Assembly (NCBI GenBank): GCA_965369385.1 | Contig: CBDUQP010000036.1 | Coordinates: forward strand, 1-26,014 | Origin: CBDUQP01 sp965369385 | Lineage (GTDB): Bacteria > Planctomycetota > Phycisphaerae > SM23-33 | Direction of reading: 5' to 3' | DNA length: 26,014 nt | Part shown: in pieces, positions 1-6,276 of the stretch | How the letters are laid out: every line of letters begins with the position of its first letter | Numbering within the stretch: position 1 is the stretch's first letter | Notes under the pieces: generated by a model | Databases searched by the model: none | What the model was told of the DNA's origin: nothing | The model's input: only the letters and a program-made list of their open reading frames with translations | Translations under genes and position numbers: made by a program

Positions 1-79
1 ACGTGTGACACAGTTTGTGGTAGTTAGTAATGGCTAACGGCTGGCGAGTTCATCACTTAATGGCCGTTTTTCAACGCTG

Positions 80-110
80 AAAAAGGTGCACAAGATGGTA
101 TTCGTGCACC
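80..110 (-). terminator. Candidate intrinsic terminator downstream of pyrE
   Basis: Read on the minus strand, GGTGCAC (104-110) pairs with GTGCACC (85-91) across a 12-base loop and is followed by five T (80-84). It lies about 140 bases after the pyrE stop. An alternative 11-base inverted repeat, 80-90 with 125-135, would sequester the same 3' arm and T-run, so the region may act as an attenuator rather than a simple terminator. Confidence 0.45.
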
Positions 111-249
111 ATTTTTCGCAATTCTGCACCTTTTTGCACCATTGCGAATTACGCAATATCCGACGCTTTTGTCGAATCAGCATCAACTCACTCCCGCCTG
201 CCTGCAAGGTGTTCTCGTTCTTTGTAAACAGGAAGAATGTCAGAGACTG

Positions 250-765
250 TTAGATGCCCATGTCTTCTTTGGTGAGGAGCGATGCGAAGGTGAAACCTGC
301 CGCCTCCACGTTTTCTCGAGCGCCTTGCAAGCGATCTATCGCGAATACCATCTTCACTATCTCCGCACCCTCAGCCACCAGCGTGTTTGCGGCCTCCAGT
401 GCAGCACCCGCCGTCGTGCCGATATCCTCGACCAGCAGCACCTTCTTGCCCTTCACGGCCGGGCCTTCTACGAGCTTGGAAGTCGCGTAGTCCTTCTTGG
501 CTTTGCGAACGATAGCGAACGGTTTGCCCGAAGCCATAGATGTGGACGCAGCCAGTGCCACCGCGCCCAGCTCGGGCCCAGCGATCATATCGGCATCGGC
601 GGCGTGCTCGGCAAAACGCCTGCCCAACTCAGCCAGAATGTCCGGACATGCCGAGAACAGGTACTTATCCAGGTAATACTTGCTCCGCTTTCCGGACCTG
701 AGAATGAAGTCGCCTTCCAGAAATGCCACTTCCTTGATCTTCGCCGCCAGTTGCGCCTTGTCCAT
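250..765 (-). CDS. pyrE: Orotate phosphoribosyltransferase
   Basis: The 171-residue product transfers the ribose-phosphate of PRPP to orotate, giving OMP, the fifth step of de novo pyrimidine synthesis in the cytoplasm. The PRPP-binding motif is clear at residues 109-121 (VLLVEDIGTTAGA), and the lysine-rich stretch VRKAKKDY near residues 87-93 fits the flexible catalytic loop of the family. The length is slightly short of E. coli PyrE but usual for the single-domain form. I chose the ATG at 765 because AAGGAG lies six bases upstream; the TTG at 768 would be too close to it. The gene stands alone, divergent from lepB, with the TGCACC hairpin region downstream. No pyrimidine-responsive leader was recognised. 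Confidence 0.9.
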   Translation of the reverse strand: MDKAQLAAKIKEVAFLEGDFILRSGKRSKYYLDKYLFSACPDILAELGRRFAEHAADADMIAGPELGAVALAASTSMASGKPFAIVRKAKKDYATSKLVEGPAVKGKKVLLVEDIGTTAGAALEAANTLVAEGAEIVKMVFAIDRLQGARENVEAAGFTFASLLTKEDMGI

Positions 766-948
766 CAAATACTCCTTGCTACAGTGATATTCACTCTTGT
801 TCGATTTTTCCTGATCTGATTCGATCTGCTTCAGTGCTTCCAGGCCACAGAACGCCCGGTAACAGCCGTGAACAAGCTACAATGATTACAGCGTTTCGGC
901 GGCTGGGTCAACTCCCGCCCCGTCACCAACAAACCGGTTCATGGCAAA

Positions 949-2805
949 ATGTGGGATTCATTGGCGGGTAAAAGCTTGGATGGAGGGAGTCGAGAAGCTA
1001 TCCTCAGTCTGAATATGAGTATGAGCAATGAAAAACACTTGAGAGAGTTGAAGACGATCCGTGACACGGTGGAAAGTATCGCCATCGCAATTATCATGGC
1101 TTTCGTTCTGCGAGCCTTCCTGGTGGAGGGATTCGTCATACCAACCGGGTCGATGGCTCAGCAACTGATGGGCGAGCACTTCCAACTCACCTGCCGCGCA
1201 TGCCATTGGAAATATCCCTACGGATTCTCCGGTAACGCACCGGATCGCAAAAAGCTCTACGAGATATCCGGTGCCGAGTGCCCCAACTGCGGACTGTCCA
1301 GATCCGAGACCGACCCTGCCGAACACGTAAGAGGCGGCGACCGGGTGCTGGTCATGAAATATTCATACCGCTTCTGCGAACCGCAGCCGTGGGATGTAAT
1401 AGTATTCACAAACCCCCAAAGTAACGAAAATAACTACATAAAACGCCTCATAGGGATTCCAGGCGAGACCCTCGAAATCGTCCACGGAGATATCTTCGTG
1501 ACGCCTTACAAGGGAACCGTCAGCGATATCCGCCGCAAACCCCCACACGCGCAAAATGCAATGTGGCAAATCGTCCACGATAACGATTTCATCCTCACCA
1601 ACGAAAAAATGCTGTCTGATGATGGGTATGACAAACCGAGACGATGGGCCCCCGAAGGCCTGGACTCGTGCTGGAATCTGAATATCGAAAAAGGACGCGT
1701 TTTTGAGTTCAAAGGCGGAAACTCGCCCGGTCTTCTCACATTTGAAGGCCTACGCAAGCAGGTAAAGAACAAACCATGGGAAAGCAAAAGCGATCTCAAC
1801 GACCAGCTCCGCCAGGCTAATTCCGATTCGATGACCGAAGCATTCGTTCCGCGATACGGATACGATAGTCGCCACCAGGAAGAAAACCATCTGGACCCGG
1901 ATCGCCCCAGCCAGGCACCTATCTCTGTCGATCTCTGCGGTGACCTGAAACTGTCAGCCGTCTTCACCCCCAAAACCGCCAACCCGGGAATATCGCTGAT
2001 CCTGTTCAATATGCAATACGGTTTCCGCGTCGATATCGCCACAAGTGGCAAGATTTTGCTATATCGCCGGCCACGCGATTCAGATTCGAAACCATGGAAA
2101 GACTACCTTTGGGCAAAAGCGGACGGTTCTGAGCTAACGATGAATCGCGGATGGAATGTCTCTCTGGAGCATGTGGACTGTAGCGTGCGGGTGATGGTCG
2201 ATGGTGCCTCGGTAATCTACAAGGAGTACCATGCCAACAAAGAGCTGATCAAGAATCGCATGGCACAGGCCCGAAATGGCGGCAATCCCCTGCCGGCCCC
2301 CAAGGCGCAACTGGGGACCATGGGCGGAAAGTGCCTTATAAGCCACATAAAGCTTCAACGTGACGTTTATTACACGGAAAGCGTGCTCGGGCGCCCCCGG
2401 GGAAATGCATCCCCACACCTCATGGACCACGCCGAAAAAGTACGCCAAGAGTTCAGCGCCAAGGGCAATAATCGCAAAGTGGAGGAGCAGAACTCGCCCG
2501 GATGGGGAACGAACGGATACCCCATTACGCTCCATAAGCACGAAGACAACCCCGATCTCGACGAGTTTTTCGTATTGGGAGACAACAGCCCGCAGAGCCT
2601 TGACTCTCGCGGATGGATAGAGGCCGCCCCGTCGCTGAAGCTTCTGGACAAGGATGGCAAAGTTCAATATCAGCTCGGAACGGTTCCTCGCTACAACCTG
2701 ATAGGCAAGGCTATGTTCGTGTACTGGCCAGCGGGCCACAGCCTGCCCCTGCTGCCCGGCTTGCCAATCCTGCCTGACATTGGTAGTATGAGGCTTATCC
2801 GATAA
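949..2805 (+). CDS. lepB: Signal peptidase I, large form with zinc ribbon and central insert
   Basis: This membrane serine protease removes signal peptides from exported proteins. One N-terminal membrane segment (about residues 42-64) leads straight into the box with the catalytic serine, PTGSM (Ser68). The general-base lysine is Lys165 in NYIKRLIGIPGE, and the C-terminal box LGDNSPQSLDSRGW lies at 543-556. Two features are atypical. A CxxC...CxxC pair (Cys82/85 and Cys111/114) resembles a zinc ribbon inserted after the serine box, and about 370 residues separate the lysine from the GDN box, where usual bacterial enzymes have far fewer. At 618 residues it is roughly twice the normal length; enlarged forms are known in planctomycetes. 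No Shine-Dalgarno site is seen; starts at 1015 or 1021, giving an N-terminus of MSNEKHLREL, are equally plausible. Confidence 0.88.
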   Translation: MWDSLAGKSLDGGSREAILSLNMSMSNEKHLRELKTIRDTVESIAIAIIMAFVLRAFLVEGFVIPTGSMAQQLMGEHFQLTCRACHWKYPYGFSGNAPDRKKLYEISGAECPNCGLSRSETDPAEHVRGGDRVLVMKYSYRFCEPQPWDVIVFTNPQSNENNYIKRLIGIPGETLEIVHGDIFVTPYKGTVSDIRRKPPHAQNAMWQIVHDNDFILTNEKMLSDDGYDKPRRWAPEGLDSCWNLNIEKGRVFEFKGGNSPGLLTFEGLRKQVKNKPWESKSDLNDQLRQANSDSMTEAFVPRYGYDSRHQEENHLDPDRPSQAPISVDLCGDLKLSAVFTPKTANPGISLILFNMQYGFRVDIATSGKILLYRRPRDSDSKPWKDYLWAKADGSELTMNRGWNVSLEHVDCSVRVMVDGASVIYKEYHANKELIKNRMAQARNGGNPLPAPKAQLGTMGGKCLISHIKLQRDVYYTESVLGRPRGNASPHLMDHAEKVRQEFSAKGNNRKVEEQNSPGWGTNGYPITLHKHEDNPDLDEFFVLGDNSPQSLDSRGWIEAAPSLKLLDKDGKVQYQLGTVPRYNLIGKAMFVYWPAGHSLPLLPGLPILPDIGSMRLIR

Positions 2806-2891
2806 GTGATGCGGACCATAACACCGGCCGCAAAATCCGCAAAATCACCCCAAACCGGCATAAAATCGGACCGTTTTGGACAAAAACCGAG

Positions 2892-2907
2892 AGTTATCCA
2901 CAATCAA
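2892..2907 (+). repeat. Perfect DnaA box within a 16-bp direct repeat, copy 1
   Basis: TTATCCACA at 2894-2902 matches the DnaA-box consensus TTATNCACA exactly. It sits in a 16-base sequence, AGTTATCCACAATCAA, repeated without change at 3166-3181. Confidence 0.6.
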
Positions 2908-3165
2908 CTTGCAGATCGTCGCCAAGCCGCTCAAGTGCGACGATCTGGACGAGTAATACGCATTAGAATTGCTGTGGGCTCTCCCAGGGTGTTCCGCAAG
3001 GTAGTATTGTCTTTGTAAATTGCTTTTCAACATGACAGTAGCTTCAGTATTGACCCAATGAATAGTAGCGTTCATTACAACTGTACAAGTGACCTTTGCA
3101 ACGGGCAAAACTGCACAACTGACATGCGGCAGTAACAAGTGGACTCTTGGTATTGCTTTCACACA

Positions 3166-3181
3166 AGTTATCCACAATCAA
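3166..3181 (+). repeat. Perfect DnaA box within a 16-bp direct repeat, copy 2
   Basis: TTATCCACA at 3168-3176, same orientation as the first copy and 274 bases from it. It lies 45 bases before the lptB start, so DnaA binding here could also affect lptB expression. An AT-rich stretch follows immediately. Confidence 0.6.
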
Positions 3182-3225
3182 AACCCGAAAATTCTTAATT
3201 GCTCTAATTTCTAGGAATAAAGCAT

Positions 3226-3966
3226 ATGGTTCTTCTGGAATCCAGAAACCTCGTGAAGAAATACAGCGGCAGAACCGTGGTCAACGACGTCTCGTTCAAG
3301 GTCAATCAGGGCGAGATCGTGGGCCTTCTGGGCCGCAACGGCGCGGGGAAAACCACCAGCTTTCGAATGACTATCGGCATGATAGCGCCCGAAGGCGGAT
3401 CTGTGATGTTCGACGGCGTGGATGTAACCAAGATGCCAATGTTCAAACGAGCCAGACGCGGAATGGGGTATCTTTCCCAAGAAGCCAGCATCTTCCAGCG
3501 ACTGAGCGCACGTGATAACGTGATGGCTGTGCTGGAAACAATGAAGCTCACCAAAGCCACCCGGGATGAACGATGCGACAGCCTGCTTGAACAATTCCAC
3601 CTTACGCACGTTGCAGGCCAGCAGGCCAGCACTCTGTCTGGCGGAGAGAAACGCAAACTGGAAATCGCACGCGCACTGGTGACCAACCCCACTATGATAC
3701 TGCTTGACGAGCCATTCTCAGCCGTTGATCCCATCGCAGTGGAAGAGCTCCAGGGGCAGATTCGCGGCCTGAAGGATCGCGGAATCTCCGTCCTGCTGAC
3801 CGACCATAACGTCCGCGAGACGCTGTCGGTAACGGACCGCTCCTACATCATGGACGATGGAATCATCCTCCGCGAAGGTGCGCCGCGTGACCTGATCAAC
3901 GATGAACTGGTCCGCAAAACGTATCTCGGACACACATTCCGAGGCGACGAATTCGACGACAGATGA
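3226..3966 (+). CDS. lptB: ABC transporter ATPase, LptB type (LPS export)
   Basis: The 246-residue cytoplasmic ATPase has all nucleotide-binding motifs in order: Walker A GRNGAGKT (36-43), Q-loop Gln85, signature LSGGE (137-141), Walker B MILLDEP (157-163) and H-loop His194 in LTDHNVRETL. That last motif and the sequence RARRGMGYLSQEASIF are typical of LptB, which powers extraction of lipopolysaccharide from the inner membrane with LptF and LptG. None of the usual neighbours (lptA, lptC, rpoN) is present, so the gene is isolated. AGGA nine bases upstream of ATG 3226 supports the start. A branched-chain amino-acid ATPase (LivG type) is the main alternative, but the motif spelling favours LptB. 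Confidence 0.82.
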   Translation: MVLLESRNLVKKYSGRTVVNDVSFKVNQGEIVGLLGRNGAGKTTSFRMTIGMIAPEGGSVMFDGVDVTKMPMFKRARRGMGYLSQEASIFQRLSARDNVMAVLETMKLTKATRDERCDSLLEQFHLTHVAGQQASTLSGGEKRKLEIARALVTNPTMILLDEPFSAVDPIAVEELQGQIRGLKDRGISVLLTDHNVRETLSVTDRSYIMDDGIILREGAPRDLINDELVRKTYLGHTFRGDEFDDR

Positions 3967-4095
3967 ATCTTCCGGCGAGGCGTTACCGCCTAGACTCATC
4001 GTCAGATGCCTGCACGCCGCAGCGTACTGGTTACCTTCCCGGGTGACATTGCGACACCGCAGAGGGCACCATGATTATCGGCCACAACCGCACGG

Positions 4096-5148
4096 CTATG
4101 CGTCTGCCGGGGCAAAGGCGTGCACCATGCCTCTCATTGGGCGACCAGCGTTGATGGCGGTTTCGTAATCCAACTGGTAAATCCTGATGCCCTTGTCCAC
4201 CGTGTTGCGATAGATGCATTCCATATCGTTGTACTCCGGCTGGGATAGCTGAATACCGCACAATCCGCGCAGTTCACTCATCGGTTCGATGAAGTGGTCG
4301 CCCCGGCCGCAGAAGTGGATCACCCCGCCGCCAAACGCATCAAGCACCCGCTGATCGGTTTGCCTGATGAACTCCACATATGTCTCGGGCGACAGATTCA
4401 TGAGCGAATCGCTGCTCATATACGCACGCCCGTCAAGGGCCGCACACTTGTGCACGTTTCGATGTTCCGCAGGAACAGTTTCATACCAGCGAGTCAGGAA
4501 GGCGATATGCGTCTCGGTGAGCAGTTCCAACAGCTCGCGGAAAAGTTGCGGTTCGTCATAGACACCGTAGAACATATCGCTGCCCCAGATGAGCTCGGCC
4601 ACGTCTATGGGGCTCTGCGTATCGGGATGGTGCAGCGTGACGTTGCGGGCGATCTTGGGATACTCGGCGAATACCTCCTTGAACCGCTCAGCCGTCTCGA
4701 ACACCCGCCCGCCCAGATGCGTGTCAAGATCGGGCATGCCATTTCGCACGACCTCGGCAACCTTCTCTGTACTTCCCAGTGATATGGCAGTCGGCAGCGT
4801 GGCCAGGTCATCATCCATCATGTACAGTTCACATCCGAACAGACACGCCATCAGCCCGGTGCTGTAGTTGCAGCGAACATTCAGCAGGCCGGCATCGCCG
4901 CCCAACTGCCTGGATACCTGGGTGAACTGGTCCAGCAGCATGGCATCTGAATCATTGATAAACTCGCTGACCTTTACCTTCGGCCATTCCACTTTGGACG
5001 CCTTGGGCTCGCGCGAGCTGGTTATGAACACACCTTCGGTTATCTCACCGTCAAGGAACGCATGCCACCTGGCCAGGAGATCGGCTTCGACGGCTTCATC
5101 AATTCGTTCTTCCACATCGTCAAGGCATCTTCGCAGGACATCATTCAT
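4096..5148 (-). CDS. Uroporphyrinogen decarboxylase-like (URO-D superfamily) protein
   Basis: The 350-residue protein has the URO-D fold pattern: HPDTQSPIDVAELIWGSD followed by DEPQLFRELLELLTE, then LSPETYVEFIRQTDQRVLDAFGGGVIHFCGRGDHFIEPM, the equivalent of the 'HsCGn' strand of URO-D and of MtaA/CmuA-type methyltransferases. It is not classical HemE: the substrate-binding N-terminal motif of heme enzymes is absent. Such proteins in PVC bacteria often sit beside sugar-degradation genes and their function is unsettled. Here it diverges from an AraC regulator that precedes a GH95 glycosidase, which suggests shared control. GAGG six bases upstream supports ATG 5148. Corrinoid methyltransfer is possible but unproven. 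Confidence 0.75.
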   Translation of the reverse strand: MNDVLRRCLDDVEERIDEAVEADLLARWHAFLDGEITEGVFITSSREPKASKVEWPKVKVSEFINDSDAMLLDQFTQVSRQLGGDAGLLNVRCNYSTGLMACLFGCELYMMDDDLATLPTAISLGSTEKVAEVVRNGMPDLDTHLGGRVFETAERFKEVFAEYPKIARNVTLHHPDTQSPIDVAELIWGSDMFYGVYDEPQLFRELLELLTETHIAFLTRWYETVPAEHRNVHKCAALDGRAYMSSDSLMNLSPETYVEFIRQTDQRVLDAFGGGVIHFCGRGDHFIEPMSELRGLCGIQLSQPEYNDMECIYRNTVDKGIRIYQLDYETAINAGRPMRGMVHAFAPADA

Positions 5149-5205
5149 GGTGCACCTCTGAACTTGTTTTCACGTTTCTCTACATATTGCTCGCTGCTTG
5201 GAATA

Positions 5206-5234
5206 TATGCTTATTATCATATGCCCTATTATCA
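5206..5234. promoter_or_regulatory. Tandem direct repeat, probable AraC-type operator
   Basis: TATGC-T-TATTATCA (5206-5219) is followed at once by TATGC-CC-TATTATCA (5220-5234). Two same-direction half sites are what AraC-family regulators usually bind. The site lies between the divergent URO-D-like and AraC genes and overlaps neither. Confidence 0.5.
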
Positions 5235-5241
5235 AGAACAA

Positions 5242-5270
5242 TAGACTCATTGCTCTATTCTTTGTACAAT
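5242..5270 (+). promoter_or_regulatory. Possible sigma-70 promoter of the AraC gene
   Basis: TAGACT (5242-5247), a 17-base spacer and TACAAT (5265-5270). Transcription would begin within a few bases of the ATG at 5280, suggesting a leaderless or nearly leaderless message; no Shine-Dalgarno sequence is present. Confidence 0.4.
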
Positions 5271-6056
5271 ATGCTCACTATGGCAGACGAGCTCACATTC
5301 CTGCACCGCAACCACTTTCCCGCCTGCGACGCACATGTGAACAAGCACTATGACGGCTACTCCACGCTGCAATACATGACGGCCGGAACGCTCTACCTGC
5401 GATATGACACCACCGAGTATGAACTATCCGGAAAGTGGTTCTGGCCCGCCCTGCCCGGGCCACGAATCGAGTTCCGTTCCGCCCGCCCGCCGGAAACATG
5501 GGACCATCGCTATGTAGCCTTCCAGGGCCCACTTGCCGACCGATGGCGCATGGACGGCATCCTCGCACACACTCCCCAACCCGAGCCGCCCGACGGAGAC
5601 TACCGGCGCCGCTTCGATGCCCTGCTCGCAATTGCTCTCGATCCGGGAAGGTGGTCTCGCCTGCGAGCAATCAACCTGCTTGAAAGCATCCTCATAGACC
5701 TGGCAGAAGCCCGCCAACAGGAAACGCTCCGCGCCCAGACATGGCTCCAGCACGCGATTTCGCGTCTGTCCGACACCGACAATCCCGAGACCGACTACGG
5801 GCATCTGGCATCCCAATGCAACATGGCCGCCAGCACATTCCGCCGCCGATTCCGGGCCGCAACCGGCATGTCGGCACACCAATACGCGATACACTCGCAC
5901 CTGGCAGCCGCCCGCACACTTCTCCGCGAAACCGACATGCCCATCAAGGCAATCGCGTCGAAACTCGGATATACTGACATCTACTACTTCACAAGGCAGT
6001 TCAGCAAACACGCCGGAATGCCGCCCGGCGAATTCCGTAAAACGCGGCAAATTTGA
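5271..6056 (+). CDS. AraC-family transcriptional regulator
   Basis: The 261-residue protein has an N-terminal cupin-like sensing part (YMTAGTLYLRYDTTEYEL) and a C-terminal double helix-turn-helix. Helix pair one is DYGHLASQCNMAASTFRRRFRAATGMS and pair two IKAIASKLGYTDIYYFTRQFSKHAGMPPGEFRK, a clear AraC/XylS DNA-binding domain. The start is uncertain: ATG 5271 or 5280 fits the promoter above, while an upstream extension to 5187 would read through the operator-like repeats and looks noncoding. It is divergent from the URO-D-like gene and upstream of GH95 on the same strand, so a role as a sugar-responsive regulator of both is likely. The inducer is unknown. Confidence 0.85.
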   Translation: MLTMADELTFLHRNHFPACDAHVNKHYDGYSTLQYMTAGTLYLRYDTTEYELSGKWFWPALPGPRIEFRSARPPETWDHRYVAFQGPLADRWRMDGILAHTPQPEPPDGDYRRRFDALLAIALDPGRWSRLRAINLLESILIDLAEARQQETLRAQTWLQHAISRLSDTDNPETDYGHLASQCNMAASTFRRRFRAATGMSAHQYAIHSHLAAARTLLRETDMPIKAIASKLGYTDIYYFTRQFSKHAGMPPGEFRKTRQI

Positions 6057-6182
6057 CGCCGGCAGGCTCGCCTGAAGGCCGCCGGGCTTGTGGACGCATG
6101 TTATGTGCAAAAAAACGCGAAAATGCCGAAATGCTGCCTTGAATATGTAATGGTTGCCCATAGAATGCCTGCGGCCCTGGCT

Positions 6183-6210
6183 TTGTCGACAATCGACAAT
6201 CTGGTACAAT
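6183..6210 (+). promoter_or_regulatory. Probable promoter of the GH95 gene
   Basis: TTGTCG (6183-6188), a 16-base spacer and TACAAT (6205-6210). The -35 element lies in the palindrome TTGTCGACAA, and CGACAAT is repeated inside the spacer, a possible operator. Confidence 0.5.
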
Positions 6211-6276
6211 ATACGCAAGACACCATTGCTCCCCTGCCGATCATCAAAGGGCGAGGGAATGATAAGGAACGCTCCA

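Larger units (their letters stand above)
2806..3225. other. 420-bp intergenic region with two DnaA boxes
   Basis: No convincing gene lies here. The stretch is visibly AT-richer than its neighbours, especially 3185-3222, and contains two perfect DnaA-box matches in the same orientation. It may be the lptB control region, a DnaA-titrating site, or part of an origin. Confidence 0.5.

Noticed and set aside
142..819. 225-codon plus-strand open frame over pyrE
   Set aside because: It lies antisense to a clear pyrE, its composition is that of a shadow frame, and it has no start signal or family motif.
3967..4095. Terminator between the convergent lptB and URO-D-like genes
   Set aside because: Only a 4-bp GGCG/CGCC hairpin is visible and no T-run follows.
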